Shown here: positions 9,064 to 16,021 of the stretch, piece by piece | How the letters are laid out: the number at the start of each line of letters is the position of its first letter | How positions within the stretch are numbered: the first letter of the stretch is position 1 | From: an uncultured Coriobacteriia bacterium | Lineage (GTDB): Bacteria > Actinomycetota > Coriobacteriia > Coriobacteriales > QAMH01 | Direction: 5' to 3' | Length of the DNA: 35,676 bases | Assembly: GCA_949879855.1 (NCBI GenBank) | Contig: CATLBX010000004.1 | Location: 1-35,676 of the forward strand | The notes under the pieces: model-generated | The model's input: only the letters and a program-made list of their open reading frames with translations | Databases searched by the model: none | Told to the model about the DNA's origin: nothing | Translations under genes and position numbers: made by a program

Positions 9064-12000
9064 CTACTTCACGCCGTACCAGCCGAAGTCCTCGTAGCGC
9101 CAGCCGATGGAGACCAGATGGTCGCGCTCCACGTCGGAGGTGGTGTAGTGATGCGAGCCGGAGTTGTTGGTGGGGGCGCTCGGGTCGACGTTGGGGTTGA
9201 ACAGGCGGTGAAGCCCGATGCCCTGGGCGTCGTCGGAGTACCAGCCGATTCCCTCGTCGGACCAGCCCACGGATATGAGGTGGTCGCGCTCCACGACACT
9301 CGTGGTGTAGTGGTGGTCGGTGCCCGAGTACAGGCGGTAGACCGGGGTGGCAGAGGTCACCGGCGCCGTCCAGGCCTCGCCCTCGTAGAGCCAGCCGGCG
9401 GCCACGATGCTCTCTATCTCGGCGTAGTGCGCCGTGTAGAAGTGCTCGCCGGAGTTGGGGTTGTAGGCGCGGTACATCACCTGGGTGGCCACGGGTCGGG
9501 CGTGGCGGCGTCGGGATCGTCAGTACCAGGCTTATCCGTGCTCGGCTTGTCGGTGGTGCCGGGGTCGTCGGTGCCGGGGGTGTCCGGCTTCGGGTCGTTG
9601 GGCTTGGGCGTTGCAGCCTTCTTAATCTGGAACGTTACATTCTTCTCGCCCGTGTAGTTGCCCTTGCCCGTCACAATACAGGTTGCCGTTCCCTCGTTCA
9701 CGTTATTCTCATACGAAAGGGTGTAGTCGGTGCCCTTCGTCAGCGTCTGGGAATTGTATTTGACAACCGGCTCGGGAGTGAGCGCGGAGCCGGTATACGT
9801 TTGCTGAGCAATGGCGTCAATTGTTGCGTTCGCAATATCGGCCGGCTGCCCTTCCTCTGCAGGAGGGGCAACGATATCGAACTCGACTTCCTTCTGCCCA
9901 GAATACGCGCCCTTGCCTTTGACGATAGCCTTCGCCTTTCCAATAGCGCCGTTATTGAAGTATTCGACTGTATAGTCGTCACCATAAACGAGCAGATCAT
10001 CGCCCAGCCAGACCATAATGCCCGGCTCGACGGGCTTCCCATAATAGAAGGGAGCTTCCGAAACGCCCGCCTCCGCATTCGCAAGATTGTTCGTAGCGGT
10101 GGCATTTACGTCAATCTCCGAAATGGAGCTATCGTTCATGTCCGCCGCACAGGCAATCGCACGAATCTTCGTGGGCTGCATAACCGTTATGCCCTCGTCA
10201 GGATTGTATGCAGCGGTTGTATCCTGTGCGGGTTCCTCGCTTTCCTCATCGCTTGCTTGCGGCATAAAGAAATTCGCGAACGCCTCAAACGGGGCCAGAA
10301 ACGAAACGGGCTCTGCAACGGGAGCGATGGGGTCGCTTCCATCCGTTGTGTAGTAAATCTTTGCGCCCTCGGTCGGCGTCTCGAGAAAGACCTTAGTGCC
10401 TCCCTTGGCAACATAACCCTCTGCCAGTTCCACCGAAACATACGGTGAAGTCACTGTCCCCTCATAGGCAAACAGCGGCTTGACGACCAGATCACTCGTT
10501 ACGGACCACCATGGCGTTTCGCTCGTCGTACCCCAGCTTACAAACTCCATGCCATCAGCCGCCGGATTCGTTTCGGGAAGCTGCGCAGCCTTGCCATGCT
10601 CAACTTGTACGGTCTTGAAAGCCGCGCCCTTTGCGTCAACAAACATGACCGTGTGCATCTTGGGTTCGTATACCGCGGTCACCACCATGTTTCCAGTCAC
10701 CGTCGTAGTTCCGTCCAGGAGGGCATCCCAACCCTTGAAGGTGTAGCCAAAGTCGTCACCCCTGTCGGCTTGCTCCATTGGGGGCGTGAGAGTCTGCCCA
10801 TAAGCGCATGTTTCCAGAAATATTTCCTCTCCCTCATGGTCTACCCATGCCACAGTACACGTGCGCGGAGAGAAGAGTGCATTGATAACCAAGTTATTGT
10901 TCACGCCCGAAGACGTTCTGCTCCACCCCAAGAACGTGCTTCCCTGTCGCTCGGGGGCAGCCGGAACAACAGCATCCTCACCCTCGTTGACAAGCTGCTC
11001 GCTCACAGCCACGATGGAGCCATCCGCGTCCTCATACTGGTACGTCACCTTGTACTGCGGGGTCGGAGCCTTGATAGTGGCAACGTTGACGAGCCCCGTT
11101 GAGCCCTTGACGCCAAGGGCAACGATGAAGTCGCCACTCTCCACGCTCGGGTCCTGTCTCGGAATGAACTCGAAGGAATAGGTATTGTCGGCACCAATAA
11201 TGGTCTGACCGATGAACTGAACCTGGTCTTCGTTGGGGTCGGAGTTGGTCACGTTGTAGACCATGATAGTGGCTTCTTTGCCACTGAGGTCCGCTCCCGC
11301 AGCGAGCTTGCCGGAGATGCTTTGCTTCGTGCCGGACTTGTCCTCCTCGCCCTGAATCTGACCGGGCCGCTTTGTGCGATACCGATACGCGGTACGATTC
11401 TCGACCTCGCGATCAGGTGATGCAGATGCCTCCTCAAAGGCCCAATCAGTCCAATCTCCCCATTTCTGATAACCGTAGGTAATCGTTTTATCGCGCGTTT
11501 GATAGGTGTAGGTCGTGACGATAGATTTTGTCCACCAGTAGGACTGACCTTCACGCCTATGCGAACATGAGCTGTACGGTCCGTGCAAATCCCATGCCTT
11601 ACCGCCCTTATCGGCGAACTTGTTGGGGCAGGCCGCCATGGGAGAATTGAGCGTTATCTCATGATATGTACAGTTAGAACCATAGGCTTTTGAATCCTGA
11701 TTCTGGCATCGGTCGTAGTAATTGCACCAGCGATAGTACGTATACTTGGTCGACTGCCCAACAATCTGCAACGTATCATTCGTTCCCGGTTTGCTCGTCG
11801 TGTACTTATAGCCACTCCAAGCGCCGTACGATGTCGTGTCCTTGCTGTTGCGATCCCAACCCGCGAGAGAGGGCGCGGTGCTCGTCGTGAATTGCCTATC
11901 GCGATACCTGTACTGCACGGCCTCTTCTACCTCGACCGTATCCGACGCAGCGGGCTTCTCGGTCGACCACTCGGACCAGTCGGTGAAGTAGAAGTTATCC

Positions 12001-12165
12001 ATCGTGACAATTTCCTTTTGTACCGCGGCAGAATATGCGCCGCCGGTACGGTAATTGCCATCGAGACCAACCACTTCTACCTCTGCGATAGAGGCAACGT
12101 AGTTTCCGTTGTATTTCAAGGTCACCGACTTTTCGATTTCACTGTCAGTACCGATTTCGATAGAG
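9064..12165 (-). pseudogene. Degraded surface adhesin with W-S-x-W repeats, InlB-like, chitobiase-like, MBG-like and DUF5648-like modules
   Basis: About 1,030 codons of a large secreted protein with two defects. At the 5' end (the high-coordinate side) the open frame runs into a dispersed repeat at 12166-12262 and then across the hepT gene; no signal peptide or plausible start is present. At the 3' end a one-base loss at about 9493-9497, inside GA-CCC-GTGG, shifts the frame, so the main reading frame ends at 9477 while the DUF5648-like tail continues in another frame to 9064. The intact protease gene has one more base at the same place. Domains in order: degenerate repeats with SDWSEW, GAWSGY and GDWTDW cores followed by YRYR; a carboxypeptidase-like segment; InlB-type repeats (FLGWSRTSSGV, FKGWDALLDGT); a chitobiase-like KIYYTTDGSDP motif; two MBG-like modules; a DPGT-rich linker; and the DUF5648 module. 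A phase-variable tail is possible, but the missing 5' end argues for a pseudogene. Confidence 0.8.
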
Positions 12166-12262
12166 TGGAGAGATTTCTCGACTCCGGCGCTGCGCGCCTT
12201 CGCTCGAAATGACAAGGGGAAGTGTACCTGCGGCGCTTCGCTCGAAATGACAGGAAGGAGTG
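12166..12262 (+). repeat. Dispersed palindromic repeat, copy R1 (one and a half units)
   Basis: The core reads GAGATTTCTCGACTccGGCG, a short GCGC-rich palindrome, then TTCGCTCGAAATGACA, followed by a second half-unit ending in CTCGAAATGACAGG. It belongs to the same family and orientation as the copies at 13127 and 13929. It marks the point where the adhesin reading frame has lost its 5' end and lies just beyond the stop of hepT. Confidence 0.8.
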
Positions 12263-12291
12263 TACCTACGGCCGCTTCGGTCAGGACGTCC

Positions 12292-12639
12292 TTACTCCTC
12301 GAAATGCTCCTCGCAGAAGGATCTGAGCGCGGGAAGGTAGTTCTCCATGGCATCCCAGGCAATCTCGGGGTCGAAGTTATCATAGCCGTGGACCAGATGG
12401 CAGCGCATGCCATAGATGGCGCGCCAGTCGATTTGTGGATGCATATCCCTGAACTCTTCGGAAATCCGACCAACCGCCTCGCCAATCTGGATGAGACACA
12501 GCGAGCAGCTATCCTGGTACGGAACGCTACCCGCAAACACCCCGTAGTCTGCCCCAAAATAGCCACGGGTTTCGTCGAGACGCGCGCAGTAGCGCAGAAT
12601 CACGCCAAGCTGCTCGTTATCGCGCTCGGGTTGCCGCAT
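12292..12639 (-). CDS. hepT: HepT-like toxin (DUF86, HEPN fold)
   Basis: A 115-residue all-helical protein. The HEPN ribonuclease signature R-x4-H-x-Y is intact: R79, H84 and Y86 in MRCHLVHGYDNFD. In characterised HepT/MntA pairs the HEPN protein is the toxin and is silenced when the MNT partner adds AMP groups to the tyrosine of this motif; the tyrosine is present here. The start at 12639 was chosen because the product then begins like other DUF86 proteins (MRQPERDNEQLGVILRYCAR) and overlaps the upstream antitoxin gene by 23 bases, typical of this operon type. The longer open frame upstream is a shadow of the antitoxin gene. Confidence 0.88.
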   Translation of the reverse strand: MRQPERDNEQLGVILRYCARLDETRGYFGADYGVFAGSVPYQDSCSLCLIQIGEAVGRISEEFRDMHPQIDWRAIYGMRCHLVHGYDNFDPEIAWDAMENYLPALRSFCEEHFEE

Positions 12640-13084
12640 AGAGCAGCACCTCATCTTGCTTGATCTTGTCGAGGAAGCGTTTGCTGGCTCCTGCCGTCGT
12701 AACCACATCGACCTTACGCCCCAGGCGCTGTGCCAGCTTTTCCTGGAAGTCGAGGACCTGCATGCCCCTAATCTCTCCCTTGTCCAGCAGGATATCGACA
12801 TCGCTCGTCGCCGTGGCCTCGTCACGCGCATAGGAACCGAACAGTGAGACCTGCTGGGCACCGAACTCCTCGGCAAGGGAGATCACGTGATATTCGATGG
12901 TCTCGCGCGATAGCGGGGATTTATCGTCCAAAGCCCGCACCAGAAGCCCCTCGATGTAGCTCGACCGCGTCGTCACCGCGCGTCCCGCGAGTCCAGCCGC
13001 CTTATCGGCTGCGGCCGCTCGTGCAACCTCGGCATCAATGCGGTTTAGCGTCTCGTCCTTGAGATAGAGGGAAATCGTGGGCAT
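12617..13084 (-). CDS. mntA: MntA-like nucleotidyltransferase antitoxin fused to an N-terminal RHH-like segment
   Basis: A 155-residue protein. Residues 62-155 are a minimal nucleotidyltransferase with the full signature G83-S84-x10-D95-V-D97 (LFGSYARDEATATSDVDILL). In known MntA proteins this domain transfers AMP to the tyrosine of the HEPN toxin. Residues 1-55 look like a ribbon-helix-helix DNA-binding segment: a short strand (MPTISLYLKDETL) followed by two helices ending SSYIEGLLVRAL. Typical MntA proteins are about 95-140 residues and lack this part, so the protein may both modify the toxin and repress its own promoter. The ATG at 13084 has AAAGGAGG upstream. An inverted repeat over a -10-like sequence at 13096-13116 fits autoregulation. 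The RHH assignment rests on pattern alone. Confidence 0.85.
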   Translation of the reverse strand: MPTISLYLKDETLNRIDAEVARAAAADKAAGLAGRAVTTRSSYIEGLLVRALDDKSPLSRETIEYHVISLAEEFGAQQVSLFGSYARDEATATSDVDILLDKGEIRGMQVLDFQEKLAQRLGRKVDVVTTAGASKRFLDKIKQDEVLLYAATRAR

Positions 13085-13095
13085 GGGGCCTCCTT

Positions 13096-13116
13096 TCTAT
13101 TGCATTATATAATAGA
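13096..13116. promoter_or_regulatory. Inverted repeat and -10-like element before mntA-hepT
   Basis: TCTATT and AATAGA arms (6 bp, 9 bases apart) enclose the palindrome ATTATATAAT at 13104-13113, which contains a TATAAT hexamer on the minus strand. It begins 12 bases upstream of the mntA start, overlapping its ribosome-binding region. A repressor bound here would block both transcription and initiation. The RHH-like N-terminus of MntA is the natural candidate. Confidence 0.55.
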
Positions 13117-13126
13117 TATAGAGGGC

Positions 13127-13176
13127 GAGATTTCTCCACTTCGGCGCTTCGCGCCTACGGTCGAAATGACAGGGAG
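13127..13176 (+). repeat. Dispersed palindromic repeat, copy R2 (single unit)
   Basis: GAGATTTCTCcACTTCGGCG, then CTTCGCGCC, then TCGAAATGACAGGGA. It is a single unit of the family seen at 12166 and 13929, in the same orientation. It ends at the base before the stop codon of the LytTR gene. Confidence 0.8.
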
Positions 13177-13608
13177 CTACACCCCGAGCTCTCGTAGCCT
13201 TGCGCGGACTTCCTTCGCGTAGCGCTTGCTCACGGGAACCTTCGCACCCGACCCGAGCGCCAGTTCGAGCGAACTCACGGTCGCGATACGCGCCGAGTTC
13301 ACGAGAAAGCTGTTATGACAGCGAATGAAGCTTGCCGGAAGCTTGGCGATGATGTCCTTCATGGTCGAGTACATCTGGAACACGCCGGCATCTGCGTGGA
13401 CGAACACCTTGCGCTTCACGCTCTCGACGTAATCGATGGTATCCACGGGCACGAGATGCATCTCGCGACCGAATTTGATGATGAGCTTGGAAGGTATAGG
13501 CGCTTCATCGGGATTACCCGCACGTTGAGTGCGCTGCGTGGCGCCCTGTTTGAGTGTCTGCGTCTTCCGCGACCTTGTTGAATTGTCGCGGATTGTTTCT
13601 GATTTCAT
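13177..13608 (-). CDS. Stand-alone LytTR-type DNA-binding regulator
   Basis: A 143-residue protein with an N-terminal basic, disordered-looking tail (about 1-38) and a LytTR DNA-binding domain (about 40-142). The family pattern is clear: IPSKLIIKFGREMHLVPVDTIDYVES, VFVHADAGVFQMYSTMKDI, FIRCHNSFLVNSARIA and VPVSKRYAKEVRARL. No receiver or membrane domain is attached, so it is not a classic two-component response regulator by itself. There is no Shine-Dalgarno sequence before the ATG at 13608. A TATTTT hexamer sits exactly at -12 to -7, so the mRNA may be leaderless. It diverges from a small XRE regulator across only 34 bases, and the two could regulate each other. Confidence 0.87.
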   Translation of the reverse strand: MKSETIRDNSTRSRKTQTLKQGATQRTQRAGNPDEAPIPSKLIIKFGREMHLVPVDTIDYVESVKRKVFVHADAGVFQMYSTMKDIIAKLPASFIRCHNSFLVNSARIATVSSLELALGSGAKVPVSKRYAKEVRARLRELGV

Positions 13609-13642
13609 ACATTCAAAATAGCACAGTCAATAGCATGCACTC
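13609..13642. promoter_or_regulatory. Compact divergent promoter with two possible leaderless starts
   Basis: The 34 bases between the LytTR and XRE start codons hold TATTTT at -12 to -7 of the LytTR ATG (minus strand) and TAGCAT at -12 to -7 of the XRE ATG (plus strand). Both fit the TAnnnT -10 pattern of leaderless actinobacterial genes. Neither gene has a Shine-Dalgarno sequence. The -35 regions would lie inside the opposite gene, so transcription in one direction should hinder the other. Confidence 0.5.
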
Positions 13643-13861
13643 ATGCAGAAGTCTGAAATTAGAAACAAAATCGGTTTGCGAATCAAGGACCTTCGTAAGC
13701 AACACGGACTTACGCAAGACCGGTTTGCCCTCATGACGGGAATCAACCGCAGCTATCTCGCAGACATCGAGAAGGGCAATCGTAATTTCGGCTTCGACAC
13801 ACTCGAGAAGATCGTCGAAGGGTTTGGGATATCGTACTCGGAGTTCTTCCACGGGTTGTGA
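13643..13861 (+). CDS. Small XRE/Cro-CI family HTH regulator
   Basis: A 72-residue protein that is almost entirely one Cro/CI helix-turn-helix domain: IGLRIKDLRKQHGLTQDRFA (helices 1-2), MTGINRSYLADIEKGNRN (recognition helix and the conserved S-x-L-x-x-I-E-x-G pattern) and LEKIVEGFGISYSEFF (the last two helices). The NRxYLADIEKG and IS.SEFF motifs match regulators close to restriction-modification controllers and plasmid or phage repressors, but no such partner genes are here. It is on the plus strand, divergent from the LytTR gene, and followed by a bidirectional terminator. Confidence 0.9.
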   Translation: MQKSEIRNKIGLRIKDLRKQHGLTQDRFALMTGINRSYLADIEKGNRNFGFDTLEKIVEGFGISYSEFFHGL

Positions 13862-13886
13862 CTGGCGAAGCGACTGGGACAACGAA

Positions 13887-13919
13887 AAGAGCGGAGCGAG
13901 ATTACTCGACTCCGCTCTT
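13887..13919. terminator. Bidirectional intrinsic terminator between the XRE gene and repeat R3
   Basis: A perfect 10-bp stem, AAGAGCGGAG with CTCCGCTCTT, encloses a 13-base loop. On the minus strand it is followed by TTTCGTT and on the plus strand by the weaker CTTGTGTT. It can end the XRE transcript (plus) and any read-through from the NlpC/P60 genes (minus). Confidence 0.75.
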
Positions 13920-13928
13920 CTTGTGTTG

Positions 13929-14013
13929 GAGAGATTTCTCGACTTCGGCGCTTCGCGCCTCCGCTCGAAATGACAAGGGGAAGGCCCTGCGCGCCTCCGC
14001 TCGAAATAACAGG
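13929..14013 (+). repeat. Dispersed palindromic repeat, copy R3 (one and a half units)
   Basis: GAGATTTCTCGACTTCGGCG, then CTTCGCGCCTCCGCTCGAAA and TGACA, followed by a half-unit GCGCGCCTCCGCTCGAAATA. It has the same one-and-a-half structure and orientation as R1. It ends 2 bases from the stop codon of the first NlpC/P60 gene, and read on the minus strand it would form a GC-rich hairpin (GGCGC-GAA-GCGCC) right after that gene. Confidence 0.8.
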
Positions 14014-14015
14014 GC

Positions 14016-14561
14016 TTACGGCCTGACGATCTTGCCGCGGATGGCCTCGACACGCACGCGCTCACCGGATTGCGGCGCATGAATCATCTGACCGTTGCCG
14101 ATGTAGAGACCGCAATGACCGGGGCTGCATGCCACGACATCGCCAGGGCGCGGGTCGCCCACCGCGGGCATGCCCCAGAACGAATACGACGTGTACGCAT
14201 GGCCGTACCTGCCGGTAAGCGCGTAGCTCACCAGGCCAGAGCAATCAAAGCCACTGGGGCTCGACCCACCCGACCTGTACGGCACGCCCAGCATGGACTC
14301 GGCACGGCGGACGGATTCGGGCTTGGCGGCCTCGATGGCCGCGATGCGCTCTTCCTCGATCTGGGCGGCGGTCTCGTCGATCTGCACGCGGCAGGTCGCA
14401 ATCAGCTCGAGCTGATCAGACTCGTCGACATGGGCCGCCTCGGACCCGTCGGGCGAGAAGGACTGTTGCAGGGGAACGGCGAATGCCGCGGGGCAAAGGG
14501 CGAGGACGAACAGAGTGGACAGCGCAATGCCAAGGACCGACTTACGGTTATGTGAATGCAT
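14016..14561 (-). CDS. Short secreted NlpC/P60 peptidoglycan endopeptidase
   Basis: A 181-residue exported enzyme. Residues 1-28 are a signal peptide (VLGIALSTLFVLALCPAAFA). A short helical segment rich in E, A and I (about 45-85) leads into an NlpC/P60 domain (about 85-181) with catalytic Cys107 in GFDCSGLVSYALTG and His149 in PGHCGLYIGNG. It cleaves peptide cross-links or stems in the wall. Its catalytic end is the same length and very similar to that of the 16022-17077 enzyme; both stop 74 residues after the cysteine with RGKIVRP, so it looks like a duplicate that lost the long coiled coil. The ATG at 14561 has AGGA about 13 bases upstream, a rather long spacing; a frame start 27 bases earlier is possible. 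Confidence 0.9.
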   Translation of the reverse strand: MHSHNRKSVLGIALSTLFVLALCPAAFAVPLQQSFSPDGSEAAHVDESDQLELIATCRVQIDETAAQIEEERIAAIEAAKPESVRRAESMLGVPYRSGGSSPSGFDCSGLVSYALTGRYGHAYTSYSFWGMPAVGDPRPGDVVACSPGHCGLYIGNGQMIHAPQSGERVRVEAIRGKIVRP

Positions 14562-14725
14562 GAGAAAAAAGATTCCTAGCGCCCGCAATACACATGGTGC
14601 TCAATTTGTAGACAGTAATTGCAGCAGGCAAGGAGCCATACTACCCTAAGATTCGCGGCCTCCATAATCTGCGCACATTTCGCGCATATAGGCCCATGTG
14701 AACGGCATCATCCCCGCTAGATGGC

Positions 14726-15883
14726 CTAGAAGCGCAATGCTGCAGTCCATCCTCCACGACAGCTCTCGACGACGCCCCACCGCGTTCCCATGGCCTCGAT
14801 GCAGCTGATGCCGCCCGTGGAAATACCCACGTGACCGGGCTTGTAGAGCACGTCGCCGGGCTGGGCCTCGCTCGGGCTGAACCGTGCCGAGGCGACCGCG
14901 TAAAGCGATTCGGTATAGGACGGCAGTGAAATGCCGATCTGGCGATAGCACCAGGCCACGAATCCCGAGCAGTCGAACGCGTCGGGGCCCTTCGCGCCCC
15001 AGACGTACGGATGCCCCAGCTTCGAGTACGCGTAATCGAGCACGCCACCGTTCGTGGGGGTGCTCGGTGCTGCCCCCGACCCGGACGAGACCTCCGTGAT
15101 GGAGCTGGAGCCACCCGAAGCGCTGGGAGACCCGCCCACGTCGCCGTCGGTCGTGATGCCCGACCCGCCCGTATCGGGAGAGGGGGCCGGGGTGCTGGGC
15201 ACCACCTGCACCGCGCTCGGGACGAACTCCTGCGGCGCGCGGGCGCTCGCCTGGGCCTCGGCGGCCTCCTGCTCGGCAAGGATCTGGCGGTACTCCGCGC
15301 TCAGGTTGTTGTAGATCCTGTCGTACTCGCTTTGCTTGGCGAGCACCTGGTTCATGTAGGCCTCCGCCGAGGAGAGCTGGTCGGCCGCGCGCTGCTGCTG
15401 CGCGATAAGCTCGCCTTGCGCGGACTCGAGCGTCGCCTTCGTGACCTTGGTGCTGGCGACGAGGTCGGCGTCTTCGGCATTGAGGGCGTTAAGGGTGTCC
15501 CACACGGTCGCGAAGTCCTCGAAGGTGCTAACGCCCAGGAGCACGTCGAGATACGAGGTCGAACCCGAGCGGTACATGGCCGTCGCGCGCACGTCGAGGC
15601 GTTCCTGCAAGCTGCCGATGCGCTCCGACATCTCGGTGATGGTCGCCTGCGCCTCCTCGACACGTGCCGTGGCGTCATCGTAGGCATCCATGGCCTGGTG
15701 GTAGCGGTCGCCGGCGGCGGAGACGTCCTCGGCCATGGCCTCGAGTTGGGCCTTGACGGTACGGACCTCGGCCTGCTTCTGCGCGGCCGTGACACCGAGT
15801 GCCTGCGTGGGATTGATGGTGCATAACGCGCCCAGGGCGACGAACGAGCCGACAAGTGCCCTGCGATTGAGAATAGTAGACAT
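14726..15883 (-). CDS. Secreted CwlO/RipC-like NlpC/P60 endopeptidase with N-terminal coiled coil
   Basis: A 385-residue exported protein. Residues 1-28 form the signal peptide. Residues 30-215 are coiled coil with the CwlO-like pattern ATAMYRSGSTSYLDVLLG and FATVWDTLNALNAEDADLV. A G/S/P-rich linker runs to about 283, and the NlpC/P60 domain to 385 with catalytic Cys305 (FDCSGFVAWC) and His351 (KPGHVGIS). In other bacteria FtsEX binds such coiled coils and switches the enzyme on; ftsE and ftsX are present at 20710-22672. The ATG at 15883 has GGGGGAC upstream. The catalytic domain differs from its two neighbours (end GGWTAALRF), so it is a separate subfamily rather than a recent copy. Confidence 0.92.
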   Translation of the reverse strand: MSTILNRRALVGSFVALGALCTINPTQALGVTAAQKQAEVRTVKAQLEAMAEDVSAAGDRYHQAMDAYDDATARVEEAQATITEMSERIGSLQERLDVRATAMYRSGSTSYLDVLLGVSTFEDFATVWDTLNALNAEDADLVASTKVTKATLESAQGELIAQQQRAADQLSSAEAYMNQVLAKQSEYDRIYNNLSAEYRQILAEQEAAEAQASARAPQEFVPSAVQVVPSTPAPSPDTGGSGITTDGDVGGSPSASGGSSSITEVSSGSGAAPSTPTNGGVLDYAYSKLGHPYVWGAKGPDAFDCSGFVAWCYRQIGISLPSYTESLYAVASARFSPSEAQPGDVLYKPGHVGISTGGISCIEAMGTRWGVVESCRGGWTAALRF

Positions 15884-16021
15884 AGCGCGTCCCCCAATGC
15901 AACGTTAGAAGTACATATTGGGTTCTCTGCGCAGGCTATGGTACCACCGTGGCGAACGCACGCCGACAAGGACGAATCGATGTCACAGACTCATCACATG
16001 TGTGGAGGGACGGTGATGGAG

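Noticed and set aside
12166-12262. CRISPR array
   Set aside because: The similar copies at 12166, 13127 and 13929 are separated by whole genes, not short unique spacers, and there are no cas genes.
12292-12876. Longer version of the hepT product
   Set aside because: The extra N-terminal residues are an arginine/serine-rich shadow of the antitoxin gene in another frame.
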